Below are positions 23,279-30,538 of a DNA stretch of 30,538 nt, piece by piece. Location of the stretch: contig DLGC01000016.1 of the NCBI GenBank assembly GCA_002482525.1, positions 195,776 through 226,313 of the forward strand. The letters run 5' to 3'. Both the position numbers and the translations under genes were made by a program. The notes beneath the pieces are model-generated. The model was not told the DNA's origin and did not search any database. It worked only from the letters and a program-made list of their open reading frames with translations. Source of the stretch: Propionibacteriaceae bacterium UBA7704. Its GTDB lineage: Bacteria > Actinomycetota > Actinomycetes > Propionibacteriales > Propionibacteriaceae. The first letter of the stretch is position 1, and each line of letters opens with the position of its first letter.

Positions 23279-23783
23279 CGGCTTCGGGGGCTTCGGCAGC
23301 GGTCGTGGGGAACAGCCAGGCGTCGACGGAGAACGGCGAGGCGGGACGCCACACCGTCCAGGCGCCGAGCAGGAACAGGCCGGTGTCGCGCAGCAATTCC
23401 AACGGATAGTTGGTCTGAGAGGCTTCCACCTGCCCGCCGCCACCGAAGCAGCCGCAGTCGATGTTGATGCCGCGGGCCCACACCGAACTGATCCCGATGA
23501 TGAAGGCCAGCATCAGCAGAGCACCCACCAGACCGGCCCAGCGGGTGAAGGCGCCGAGAATCAGCAACAGGCCCACGATGATCTCGATGATGGGCAACGC
23601 CACTCCGACCAGTTCGGCGACATCCCAGGGCAGGATTTGGTAGGCGCGTACCGCGTCGACCGAACTTTGCAGAGCACCGACTTTGAGTGCCCCGGCCGCG
23701 ATCAGAACGCCGCCGAGGATCAGCCGGGCAGCGAGCGTCACCCAGCGCTGCCAGGTGGGTGTGGTAGGGACCGGTTCAGGCAC
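23265..23783 (-). CDS. MauE/DoxX-family membrane protein
   Basis: A 172-residue protein with four or five transmembrane helices: LAARLILGGVLIAAGALKV, VALPIIEIIVGLLLILGAF, LVGALLMLAFIIGISSVWA and LLRDTGLFLLGAWTVW. The loop after the third helix carries INIDCGCFGGGG, a CxC pair (110, 112) that is a hallmark of MauE-like proteins thought to pass electrons to or from thioredoxin-fold partners. The partner is probably the DsbA-like protein translated from the overlapping next gene. GTG 23783 is chosen because TATACT ends six bases upstream. Start sites farther upstream would overlap the divergent folC gene. Confidence 0.82.
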   Translation of the reverse strand: MPEPVPTTPTWQRWVTLAARLILGGVLIAAGALKVGALQSSVDAVRAYQILPWDVAELVGVALPIIEIIVGLLLILGAFTRWAGLVGALLMLAFIIGISSVWARGINIDCGCFGGGGQVEASQTNYPLELLRDTGLFLLGAWTVWRPASPFSVDAWLFPTTAAEAPEADESE

Positions 23784-23789
23784 GCTGGG

Positions 23790-23795
23790 AGTATA
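23790..23795 (-). promoter_or_regulatory. -10 box TATACT for the thiol-redox operon
   Basis: Read on the minus strand, TATACT ends six bases before GTG 23783, which fits a leaderless message. It lies back-to-back with the folC -10 box, 24 bases away on the other strand. Confidence 0.5.
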
Positions 23796-23819
23796 GCTTT
23801 CGTAGTCGTCGGCTCCGGC

Positions 23820-23825
23820 TAGGCT
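23820..23825 (+). promoter_or_regulatory. -10 box TAGGCT for folC
   Basis: TAGGCT ends nine bases before the folC ATG. No ribosome site lies between them, so the leader is likely absent or only a few bases long. Confidence 0.45.
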
Positions 23826-23834
23826 TTGCCCGTT

Positions 23835-25172
23835 ATGAGCCGATCCCATTCAGACATTGTCGCCGCCCTGCAGGGCCGCTGGCCGGAACATCAGGTTGCC
23901 CGATCCCAAGCCCGGGTGCGCGCCCTGTGTGACCTGCTGGGCAATCCGGAGCGGTCCTGCCCGGTGATCCTGATCACCGGCACCAACGGCAAGGGCAGCA
24001 CCGCCATCATGATCGAGGCATTGTTGCGGGCCATGGGGTTGCGCACCGGACGGTTCTCCAGCCCGCATCTGGAGGATCTGACCGAGCGCATCGCCATCGA
24101 CGGGCAGCCGATTGCTGCCGACGTCTTCGACGACTTGGTGGCTCAACTCGAGCCGATGATCGAGATCGTCGATGGCCAGCTCATCGACGGTATTTCGCTG
24201 ACCTTCTTCGAGGTGATGACCGCCTTGGCCTATGCCGCCTTCGCCGACGCCCCGGTTGACGTGGCTGTGGTCGAGGTCGGCATGGGTGGGGAATGGGATG
24301 CCACCAATATCGTCGACGCCGAGGTGGCCGTCGTCGCCCCCGTCGACCTGGATCACACCGCGCTGCTGGGTAGCACCGTCGCCGAGATCGCCGCTGAGAA
24401 GGCGGGCATCATCAAGGCTGGTTCGCGAGCCGTGCTGGCCGCTCAAAGCGCCGAGGCAGCCCGGGTGCTGCTGGCCCGCTGTGCGGAGGTCGGCGTTGAA
24501 GTGCGTCGGGAGGGCATCGAGTTTGGACTGATCGACCGCACGCCGGCCGTCGGCGGACAGGTGCTGCGTTTGGAGACCGCCGACGGGCCACTGGGCGATC
24601 TGGTGCTGCCGCTGTACGGCGCGCACATGGCCCAGAATGCGGCCGTGGCGCTGGCCGCGGTGGAGGCCTTCTTGGGTGGTCGAGCTTTACCGCCGGAAGC
24701 AGTCGCCGACGGCTTCGCCGAAGTGAACGCTCCGGCGCGTCTGGAACTGGTCCGCACCTCGCCCGCCGTGTTGCTGGACACCTGTCACAACCCGCATGGC
24801 GCTCGGGCGGCCATCGCCGCCGTCAACGAGGCCTTCGCCTTCGAGCCACTGATCGGCATCGTGGCGATGATGGCCGACAAGGACGTGACCGGTGTGTTGG
24901 AAGTGTTCGGCGAGGCGATGGCGACTCTGGTGTGCACCACGATCAGCGGCAACCCGCGGGCCATGCCGGCCGCCGAGTTGGCCCAGCGCGCCGCTGATGT
25001 GGTCGGCCATCAGCGAGTCGTGGTGGCCGACGACTTGGAGGACGCCATCGAGCAGGCGGTGGCGTTGGCCGATCAGGCCGGTCCGACCGCCGGCGTGCTG
25101 ATCGCCGGCTCGGTGTATGCCGCCGGTCAGGCCCGAAGCCTGCTGGTCCACCCCGACGACCCACCCGCCTGA
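23835..25172 (+). CDS. folC: folylpolyglutamate/dihydrofolate synthase
   Basis: A 445-residue Mur-ligase-family enzyme that adds glutamate to folates, and often also makes dihydrofolate from dihydropteroate. The ATP loop is ITGTNGKGSTA (P-loop 48-55). RFSSPHLEDLTERI is the folate-site segment, VEVGMGGEWDATN the family's metal/ATP site, and VDLDHTALLG the conserved Asp-His. The C-terminal domain carries LLDTCHNPHGARAA. Its length is normal. ATG 23835 follows a -10-like box directly. It is divergent from the MauE/DsbA-like operon. ndk follows after a 165-base gap that contains a dispersed repeat. Confidence 0.96.
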   Translation: MSRSHSDIVAALQGRWPEHQVARSQARVRALCDLLGNPERSCPVILITGTNGKGSTAIMIEALLRAMGLRTGRFSSPHLEDLTERIAIDGQPIAADVFDDLVAQLEPMIEIVDGQLIDGISLTFFEVMTALAYAAFADAPVDVAVVEVGMGGEWDATNIVDAEVAVVAPVDLDHTALLGSTVAEIAAEKAGIIKAGSRAVLAAQSAEAARVLLARCAEVGVEVRREGIEFGLIDRTPAVGGQVLRLETADGPLGDLVLPLYGAHMAQNAAVALAAVEAFLGGRALPPEAVADGFAEVNAPARLELVRTSPAVLLDTCHNPHGARAAIAAVNEAFAFEPLIGIVAMMADKDVTGVLEVFGEAMATLVCTTISGNPRAMPAAELAQRAADVVGHQRVVVADDLEDAIEQAVALADQAGPTAGVLIAGSVYAAGQARSLLVHPDDPPA

Positions 25173-25223
25173 GCCTCCTGCCGCACCGTCCGGCTTCGCT
25201 GCGTTCCCGAGCCCCACTGAGTT

Positions 25224-25242
25224 CCCTGAGTTTGTCGAAGGG
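25224..25242. repeat. CCCTGAG...GAAGGG dispersed repeat
   Basis: The 19-mer CCCTGAGTTTGTCGAAGGG lies in the folC-ndk gap. It closely matches a short imperfect palindrome (CCCTGAGCTTGTCGAAGGG) that I know as a frequent intergenic element in many GC-rich bacteria. Only one copy is seen in this window. Confidence 0.6.
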
Positions 25243-25324
25243 CCACCGGAACCTATCACCCGCCGCCGGTGCGTGGGTTCGTCTCCATCCACAGCCCGCG
25301 GTGAATCCCGGCGGTGCCAGCCGG

Positions 25325-25330
25325 TAGGGT
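25325..25330 (+). promoter_or_regulatory. -10 box TAGGGT for ndk
   Basis: TAGGGT ends seven bases before the ndk ATG, with no ribosome site between, as expected for a leaderless transcript. Confidence 0.5.
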
Positions 25331-25337
25331 CGCTTCC

Positions 25338-25754
25338 ATGACTGATCTTGAACGAACCTTGGTGCTTCTGAAGCCCGACGCAGTGCGTCGCGGTCTGGTC
25401 GGGACGATCCTCGCCCGCTATGAGGCCAAGGGTTTGAGCCCGGTGGCGATGGAGCTGCGTCAGATCGATGCCGCCATGGCTGACCGGCACTACTCCGACC
25501 ACGTGGAGCAGCCCTGGTATCCGCCGCTGCGTGAGTACATCACCTCCGGTCCGCTGGTAGCGATGGTGCTCACCGGCCCCAGCGTCATCGAGGTGGTACG
25601 GCTGATGAACGGCGCCACGAATTCCGCGGTGGCCGCGCCGGGCACCATCCGTGGTGATCTGTCGTTGTCCAATCGGGAGAACTTGGTCCACGCCTCGGAT
25701 TCTGTGGAGTCCGCTGTTCGGGAGATCGAGCTGTGGTTTCCGGGCCTGAGCTGA
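25338..25754 (+). CDS. ndk: nucleoside diphosphate kinase
   Basis: A 138-residue kinase that passes the terminal phosphate of ATP to nucleoside diphosphates through a phosphohistidine. It opens with TLVLLKPDAVRRGLVG (Lys12 in the ATP site). The active His118 lies in SNRENLVHASDS; most relatives have HGSDS or HASDS. GTIRGDLSL carries the conserved Arg. Length is typical. ATG 25338 follows a TAGGGT box. The last 22 bases overlap the next gene, so the CPBP protein is probably co-expressed with it. Confidence 0.96.
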   Translation: MTDLERTLVLLKPDAVRRGLVGTILARYEAKGLSPVAMELRQIDAAMADRHYSDHVEQPWYPPLREYITSGPLVAMVLTGPSVIEVVRLMNGATNSAVAAPGTIRGDLSLSNRENLVHASDSVESAVREIELWFPGLS

Positions 25755-26902
25755 GCGGCGAGGAAAGTCCGGGCGCCGAGGCACCCGGTCAGATTTCGCC
25801 GCCTCCGGTTCCGCCAGCTGACTTCAACTCCTACCCGGCGGCAGTGTCGGAGTTCAGTGCCTATCCGCCGCCGCCACCTCCGCCGGGGTGGTACACCGAC
25901 GTACCGACAGTTGCCGGAGGCTATCCCGAGCCGTCGGGCTTTCCGCCACACGTGGGTAAGCCACCGAAGCCAGAGCCTCTGCCGGTCGAGCCTCGGGAGT
26001 ATCAGCAGTTCTATCGGGCACCGGCCTTCCGATGGTGGAAGCCGCTGGCAGCTGTGGCCCTGTTCTTTGTCGCCTGGATCGTTGTGAGCATTCCGCCCGT
26101 AATGATCGCGATTGTGTGGGACACGAGTCAGGGCAAGCCGTTGTCGATGGACGCGTTGAACACGCCGGCGATGTTTGCCGCCAACAATGTCTCGATCGCT
26201 TTGGCGATCCCGGCCGCGCTGCTCACCCACTGGCTGATCTCCCGGCAGCGTCCGCCTTGGCTGTCGTCCATCGTGGGCGGTTTCCGATGGGGTCTTTTCG
26301 GGCGCTCCGTTGCGATCGCCACGGTGGGCCTGCTGATCATCTTCGTGGTCGAGGCTGCCCTCGCCGGGGGCGTTGGCGAGTTGACGTGGGACGCCAACTC
26401 GTTGTTCCTGCTGCTAACCGTCGTTCTCACGACGCCCTTCCAGGCGGCCGGTGAGGAGTACATGATGCGCGGCTTGGTGTTCCGTAGCGTGGCGTCCTGG
26501 TTCCGGAATCGCTGGCTGGGCTTGGTCATAGGCATCGTCGTCAACTCGGTGATCTTCATGCTGTTGCACGGAGCTGGCGATCCGTGGCTGATCGCCTATT
26601 ACCTGTTGGTCGCCGTGCTGTTCTCAGTGCTGGTGTGGCGAACGGGAGGTTTGGAGGCCGCGATCGCGATCCACGTCGTCAACAACCTGGTCAGCGAGAT
26701 GACTCTGCCCTTCCAGCCCGACGTATTCGCCCACATTTTCGATCGCCAAGCAGGGGTTGCCGGGCCGGAGACACTTATCCAAATGGGGATCATGGTACTG
26801 GTGGCGGCGGCGCTGCTGTGGCAGGCTTCCCGCCTGAAGCTGCTGCGGGCGAATGCTCCCGCCGCACTGGCTCAGCCCCAGGCCTCAGCAGGCCTTGTCT
26901 GA
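25733..26902 (+). CDS. CPBP-family intramembrane metalloprotease
   Basis: A 389-residue membrane protein. Residues 1-98 are a Pro-rich, Tyr-containing cytoplasmic tail (YPPPPPPPGWYTD), and about eight helices follow. The ABI/CPBP motifs are intact: motif 1 AAGEEYMMRG (Glu241-Glu242, Arg246), motif 2 FMLLHGAGD (His279) and motif 3 AIHVVNN (His314, Asn318). These residues form the proteolytic or binding site in the Rce1-like group. Related proteins process prenylated proteins, self-immunity factors or signal proteins; the substrate here is unknown. GTG 25733 lies inside ndk, with GGGAG eight bases upstream. Confidence 0.85.
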   Translation: MVSGPELSGEESPGAEAPGQISPPPVPPADFNSYPAAVSEFSAYPPPPPPPGWYTDVPTVAGGYPEPSGFPPHVGKPPKPEPLPVEPREYQQFYRAPAFRWWKPLAAVALFFVAWIVVSIPPVMIAIVWDTSQGKPLSMDALNTPAMFAANNVSIALAIPAALLTHWLISRQRPPWLSSIVGGFRWGLFGRSVAIATVGLLIIFVVEAALAGGVGELTWDANSLFLLLTVVLTTPFQAAGEEYMMRGLVFRSVASWFRNRWLGLVIGIVVNSVIFMLLHGAGDPWLIAYYLLVAVLFSVLVWRTGGLEAAIAIHVVNNLVSEMTLPFQPDVFAHIFDRQAGVAGPETLIQMGIMVLVAAALLWQASRLKLLRANAPAALAQPQASAGLV

Positions 26903-26934
26903 GCAGACGTCATGGGGACACCACGAGGGTTGAA

Positions 26935-27609
26935 ATGGCTAATGTAGTAATGGAAAAGGTCGATGCCGCCTGCGCGCTTCGTAAGCTTCGAGCGCTGCTG
27001 CGTCCACGGACCGGACGAGTTCTGGTGGCAATCGACGGCGTCGACGGCGCCGGCAAGACCACCTTCGCCGACACCTTGGCGGACTTGCTGATCGAATCGG
27101 GACAGACCGTGATTCGGGTCACGATGGACAACTATCTGAATCCGCCGCAGAAGCGGTACGCCCAGGGCCGCTACTCCGGCAAGGGCTACTTCGAGGACAG
27201 CTACGACTACCAGCGGTTCACCGACGAGGTGCTCGAGCCGCTGGGCCGCGACGGTTCGGGACGCTATCGAACTGCCGCCTACGACATCGACGCCGAGTGC
27301 GAGGTGTGCTCGCCGTGGCAGGTCGCCCCTGACGATGCCGTGGTGATCATCGACGGCATGTTCATGCACCGTCAGCTGTGGTGCCCCGCACAAGGCCCCA
27401 AACTGTGGGACCTGTCGGTGTGGCTGGATGTTCCCTTCGATGAGGCGTTTCGTCGACTGGCCGCCCGCGATGGGGGATCGGCCGAACTCAGCGATCCTGT
27501 GAACTCTCGGCACTACCAGGGCCAGCAGCTGTATTTGGCCGACTGCGACCCCGCGGAGTATGCCGATCTGGTGGTGGATGCCACCTCCGTGGTGAGTGCC
27601 GACGTCTAA
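26935..27609 (+). CDS. uridine-kinase-like P-loop kinase
   Basis: A 224-residue cytosolic kinase-fold protein. Walker A is GVDGAGKTTFAD (35-46). MDNYLNPPQKRYAQGRYSGKGYFEDSYDYQRF matches the nucleoside-site region of the actinobacterial uridine kinase group (segment written in full order but key parts are DNYL, RYSGKGYF and DSYDY). VVIIDGMFMHRQ is the Walker B-like strand. VRVTM in place of the usual VSVDD is a small deviation near the substrate Asp. UMP/CMP formation from the nucleosides is the likely but unproven activity. ATG 26935 follows GAGGG. The next gene starts four bases after the stop, so they are likely co-transcribed. Confidence 0.75.
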   Translation: MANVVMEKVDAACALRKLRALLRPRTGRVLVAIDGVDGAGKTTFADTLADLLIESGQTVIRVTMDNYLNPPQKRYAQGRYSGKGYFEDSYDYQRFTDEVLEPLGRDGSGRYRTAAYDIDAECEVCSPWQVAPDDAVVIIDGMFMHRQLWCPAQGPKLWDLSVWLDVPFDEAFRRLAARDGGSAELSDPVNSRHYQGQQLYLADCDPAEYADLVVDATSVVSADV

Positions 27610-27613
27610 ACCC

Positions 27614-28330
27614 ATGACCGCGGTCGGTATCGACGACCTCCTGGCTCGGCTGCAAGGCTTGGCCAATCCCGACAATGTCGCAGGCATGGCCCGCTATGGG
27701 ATCAGCTCTGTGGGAACCCTCGGGGTCAGCGTCACCACGCTGCGCGACATCGCCAAAGAACTGCGCGCCTGGCGACGGGCCGATCCGCAGGGTGTGCATG
27801 TGCTGGCCGGACAGTTGTGGTCCTCGGGCATCCACGAGGCCCGCATCCTGGCAGGCATCATCGACATTCCGGAGTTGGTTACCGAAGAGCAGGCCGACGC
27901 TTGGGTGGCCGAGCTGGATTCGTGGGATGTCTGTGACCAACTCTCCGACGTGTTCAGTAGCACCACCTTCGCCTACGCCAAAGCCGTCGAATGGACCCAA
28001 GCCGAGGCCACCTTCGTGAAACGCTCCGGCTTCGTGCTGATATGCAGACTGGCCGTCCGGGACAAGAAGTCGCCGGACGCCGACCTGATCGCGCTTTTGC
28101 CGTTGGTGGAGCGCGAAGCCTGCGATGATCGCAACTTCGTGAAGAAGGCCGTGAACTGGGCGTTGCGACAAATCGGCAAACGCTCACCGGCCTGCCACGC
28201 CGCCGCCGTGGCCAGCGCCGAGCGCATTCTTGTGGAGCACGCCGATTGCGCGGCGGCCCGTTGGGTAGCTCGCGACGCTCTCCGAGAATTACGTAGCGAC
28301 CCCGTCCGTCGTCGCCTCGCCCTTCCCTGA
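27614..28330 (+). CDS. DNA alkylation repair protein (AlkD-like HEAT-repeat family)
   Basis: A 238-residue, all-helical protein of the DNA_alkylation repair family. Recognisable segments are MARYGISSVGTLGVSVTTLR near the N-terminus, HEARILAGIIDIPELVTEEQ, the typical DSWDVCDQLSDVF, and NFVKKAVNWALRQIGKRSP. AlkD-type glycosylases remove positively charged alkylated bases while wrapping DNA with HEAT-like helices, using an acidic residue and Trp/Tyr contacts; this role is inferred. ATG 27614 is chosen because it lies just past the upstream stop; an in-frame GTG at 27596 would overlap the kinase gene. Neither has a clear ribosome site. Confidence 0.8.
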   Translation: MTAVGIDDLLARLQGLANPDNVAGMARYGISSVGTLGVSVTTLRDIAKELRAWRRADPQGVHVLAGQLWSSGIHEARILAGIIDIPELVTEEQADAWVAELDSWDVCDQLSDVFSSTTFAYAKAVEWTQAEATFVKRSGFVLICRLAVRDKKSPDADLIALLPLVEREACDDRNFVKKAVNWALRQIGKRSPACHAAAVASAERILVEHADCAAARWVARDALRELRSDPVRRRLALP

Positions 28331-28375
28331 TCAGCGTCTGTCCCGCCCCGTCGCCTCGCCCGACGCTCGGTGTAA

Positions 28376-28411
28376 GCCGTCGCGCTACGGGGCGCCCAGT
28401 AGCGTCGCGGC
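28376..28411. terminator. hairpin between the AlkD-like and radical SAM genes
   Basis: GCCG/CGGC and CGCTAC/GTAGCG form two stem segments separated by a symmetric TCG/TCG internal loop, across a GC-rich apical region. It lies 45 bases after the AlkD-like stop and may end that transcript. Confidence 0.45.
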
Positions 28412-28436
28412 CTCAACGGAGCGGGGGGACCTGACG

Positions 28437-28442
28437 TAGGCT
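28437..28442 (+). promoter_or_regulatory. -10 box TAGGCT for the radical SAM gene
   Basis: TAGGCT ends nine bases before ATG 28452. No Shine-Dalgarno sequence is present. Confidence 0.45.
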
Positions 28443-28451
28443 GTGCGGGCT

Positions 28452-30380
28452 ATGAGTGCACCCGAATCGTTGTATCCACGCCTGGAACCGTTGTTGGCCC
28501 AGGTGGTCAAACCGGTGCGCTATATCGGCGGGGAGGTTAACTCGGTCACCAAGAATGTGGGGGCGGCTGAGGTCAGCTGGGTGCTGATGTACCCCGACGC
28601 CTACGAGGTCGGGCAACCCAACCAGGGGTTGGCGATTCTGTACGAGGTGCTCAACGAGCGTGAGTGGATCGCCGCCGAACGCAGCTTCTCGATCTGGCCC
28701 GATCTGGCTGCCCTGATGCGGCGCGACGGCGTTCCGCAGTTCAGTTGGGAATCCCATCTGCCGGTGCGGACTTTCGACATTCTCGGGGTCAGCTTCGCCA
28801 CCGAGTTGGGCTACACGAATCTGTTGGAGGCCCTGGATCTGTCCGGAATCGCGCTGCGTACCGCCGACCGGGCCGAGGATGATCCGCTGGTCATCGCTGG
28901 TGGACATGCCGCCTTCAATCCTGAGCCAGTGGCCGACTTCATCGACGCCGCGGTGTTGGGCGACGGCGAAGAAGCCGCGCTGGCGGTCTCTGAACTCGTC
29001 CGTGCCTGGAAGTCCGAAGGCCGCCCGCAGGGACGCCGGGGACTGCTGCGTCGGTTGGCTGTCAGCGGGCTGGCCTACGTGCCCTCGCTGTACGAGATCA
29101 GCTACGGCGGTGACGGCGCGATCAGTGCGGTGCGGCCGATCGATGATCAGGTGCCCGAGCGGATCAGTAAGCACCTTCTCAGCGACCTGGACTCCTGGCC
29201 CTATCCGCTGTCACCGATCGTGCCGCTGGCCGAGACCGTGCACGAGCGCTATTCGGTGGAGATCTTCCGCGGTTGCAGTCGTGGCTGCCGCTTCTGCCAG
29301 GCCGGCATGATCAGCCGTCCGGTGCGCGAGCGCAGCATTCAGACCATCGGCACCATGGTGGCCGCAGGCTTGGCCGCGACCGGCTTGGAAGAGGTCGGGT
29401 TGTTGAGTCTGTCGAGCGCCGACCATTCCGAGATTGCGCCGATCACCCAGCAACTCGCCGACCGGTACGCCGACAGCTTTGTATCGCTGTCGTTGCCCAG
29501 TACCCGGGTGGATGCCTTCAATATCGATCTGGCCAACCAACTCAGCCGCAATGGGCGCCGTTCCGGGCTGACTTTTGCCCCCGAAGGCGGCAGCGAACGA
29601 CTGCGCAAGGTGATCAACAAACAGGTCAGCTCCCAGGATCTGATTGACACCGTCGCCACGGCCTTCGGGCAGGGCTGGCGCAACGTGAAGCTGTATTTCA
29701 TGTGCGGTCTGCCCACCGAGACCGACGACGATGTGTTGGCGATCGCCGATCTGGCCGCCGAGGTGATTGCCACCGGACGCCGTGTCACAGGCACCCGCGA
29801 TATTCGCTGCACGATCAGCATCGGCGGTTTCGTGCCCAAGCCGCATACACCCTTCCAGTGGGTCGGCCAAGCCGACGCTGAAACGGTCAATCGCCGGCTG
29901 CGCGCCCTGAAGCAGAAGGTGCGCGACGACCGCCGCTACGGTCGGGCGATCACCGTTCGCTACGCCGACGGTGAGCCTGGCCAGATCGAAGGGCTGCTCA
30001 GCCGAGGTGATCGCCGCGTCGGCGATGTCATCGAAGCGGTGTGGCGTGACGGGGGAGTGCTGGACGGCTGGAGCGAACACTTCTCTTACGAGCGATGGTT
30101 GCACGCCGCCGAGCAGGCGCTGGCCCCCCACGGGGTCGACCTGGCCTGGTACACGACGCGTCCGCGTGCCGAAGCCGAAATCCTGCCCTGGGACCACTTG
30201 GACGCCGGTCTCAAACGCGACTGGCTCTACCAGGACTATCTGGACGCCATCAACGAAGAAGAGGTTCCCGACTGCCGCTGGTCGGGCTGCTACGACTGTG
30301 GCGTGTGTCCCGAGTTGGGTGCCGCTATCGAGATGGGACCTACCGGCCGCACCCTGCTGCCGCTACGCCCCGTCGGCTGA
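28452..30380 (+). CDS. TIGR03960-type radical SAM protein with B12-binding-like domain
   Basis: A 642-residue cytosolic iron-sulfur protein. The N-terminal 1-200 is a B12-binding-like Rossmann region (VSWVLMYPDAYEVG, FDILGVSF, PLVIAGGHAAFNPEPVADF). The radical SAM barrel starts with FRGCSRGCRFCQAG, giving the [4Fe-4S] ligands Cys275, Cys279 and Cys282. GLTFAPEGGSERLR and LYFMCGLPTETDDD are typical later strands. The C-terminal tail DCRWSGCYDCGVC has four more Cys that may hold a second metal site. The substrate of this family is unknown to me. In relatives it commonly precedes a DUF2344 partner and the RNase E/G and ribosomal L21-L27 genes, which would lie beyond the window. ATG 28452 fits a leaderless message; GTG 28443 is an alternative. 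Confidence 0.88.
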   Translation: MSAPESLYPRLEPLLAQVVKPVRYIGGEVNSVTKNVGAAEVSWVLMYPDAYEVGQPNQGLAILYEVLNEREWIAAERSFSIWPDLAALMRRDGVPQFSWESHLPVRTFDILGVSFATELGYTNLLEALDLSGIALRTADRAEDDPLVIAGGHAAFNPEPVADFIDAAVLGDGEEAALAVSELVRAWKSEGRPQGRRGLLRRLAVSGLAYVPSLYEISYGGDGAISAVRPIDDQVPERISKHLLSDLDSWPYPLSPIVPLAETVHERYSVEIFRGCSRGCRFCQAGMISRPVRERSIQTIGTMVAAGLAATGLEEVGLLSLSSADHSEIAPITQQLADRYADSFVSLSLPSTRVDAFNIDLANQLSRNGRRSGLTFAPEGGSERLRKVINKQVSSQDLIDTVATAFGQGWRNVKLYFMCGLPTETDDDVLAIADLAAEVIATGRRVTGTRDIRCTISIGGFVPKPHTPFQWVGQADAETVNRRLRALKQKVRDDRRYGRAITVRYADGEPGQIEGLLSRGDRRVGDVIEAVWRDGGVLDGWSEHFSYERWLHAAEQALAPHGVDLAWYTTRPRAEAEILPWDHLDAGLKRDWLYQDYLDAINEEEVPDCRWSGCYDCGVCPELGAAIEMGPTGRTLLPLRPVG

Positions 30381-30459
30381 CAACCCCACTGTCTTCTCGC
30401 CTAGTCGGTTGGGGAGGCCCCACGCCGTCCGCCCCCAGAGCAAGTATCCCGTCCGCGTC

Positions 30460-30512
30460 CGTCTCGAAACCTCGCGAGCTGGTTTGTGGACTGTCTCGGG
30501 GGTTTCGAGACG
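30460..30512. repeat. 12-bp inverted repeat flanking a 29-base spacer
   Basis: CGTCTCGAAACC (30460-30471) and GGTTTCGAGACG (30501-30512) are perfect reverse complements. The right arm is the start of the dispersed repeat at the window's end. A second nested pair, GCTGGTT (30478-30484) and AACCAGC (30532-30538), suggests two diverged copies in opposite orientation. Confidence 0.75.
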
Positions 30513-30538
30513 CTCACTTCGTTCGCTCCTCAACCAGC
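30501..30538. repeat. dispersed actinobacterial repeat GGTTTCGAGACG...CTCAACCAGC
   Basis: This 38-base stretch, with a core like GCTCACTTCGTTCGCTC, matches a short intergenic repeat I recognise as common in GC-rich actinobacteria. It reaches the window edge and may continue. The preceding bases 30381-30459 show no gene. Confidence 0.55.

Noticed and set aside
24687..25784. 365-codon minus-strand frame opposite folC and ndk
   Set aside because: It spans two certain genes and the gap between them and has no motif or start signal.

Overview
The window is a GC-rich, gene-dense stretch of bacterial chromosome from an actinomycete (Actinomycetota). The evidence is the codon bias with long antisense shadow frames, frequent GTG/TTG starts, the tig / clpP1-clpP2 / clpX / folC / ndk gene set with paired ClpP subunits, and many short leaders with a TAGGNT-type -10 box. 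A PTS phosphorelay (ptsH-ptsI), an archaeal-type ValRS and an Nfn-like redox fusion would fit Propionibacteriales. That family-level placement is inference. No CRISPR array, transposase, integrase or prophage gene is visible.

Layout. 1-7044: accessory and cell-surface genes. These are the start of a VIT/CCC1 metal transporter, an alpha/beta hydrolase, a condensation-domain-like acyltransferase homologue, a PdaC-like lipoprotein polysaccharide deacetylase, a D-2-hydroxyacid dehydrogenase, a surface lipoprotein gene broken by an in-frame TAA, a DUF308-type membrane protein and a small acidic repeat protein. 7099-9874: a perfect 16-bp bidirectional terminator and a 910-residue NfnB-NfnA (GltD-like plus SudB-like) fusion. 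10116-11866: a secreted serine protease translationally coupled to a small lipoprotein. 12088-12161: tRNA-Gly(UCC). 12245-12314: a perfect 30-bp inverted repeat in the divergent gap between the tRNA and tig.

12391-17365: the protein quality-control block, with trigger factor, a GNAT enzyme, ClpP1, ClpP2 and ClpX. A ClgR-like operator sits upstream of clpP1. 17468-19427: ptsH-ptsI. 19434-22479, minus strand: valS followed by a septum-formation-type lipoprotein. 22556-23783, minus strand: a MauE/DoxX-type membrane protein overlapping a membrane-anchored DsbA-like thioredoxin, probably one thiol-redox operon. 23835-28330: folC, ndk, a CPBP-family membrane protease, a uridine-kinase-like P-loop enzyme and an AlkD-like protein. 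28452-30380: a TIGR03960-type radical SAM protein. The window ends in a dispersed actinobacterial repeat.

Trigger factor receives nascent chains, and ClpX with ClpP1P2 removes failed or tagged proteins. Enzyme I and HPr pass phosphate from PEP to sugar permeases not present here. The most interesting items are the 30-bp palindrome, the protease-lipoprotein pair, the Nfn fusion with its uncharacterised N-terminal extension, the ClgR-like site, and the recurring leaderless promoter layout. I found no clearly new multi-gene defence or mobile system.
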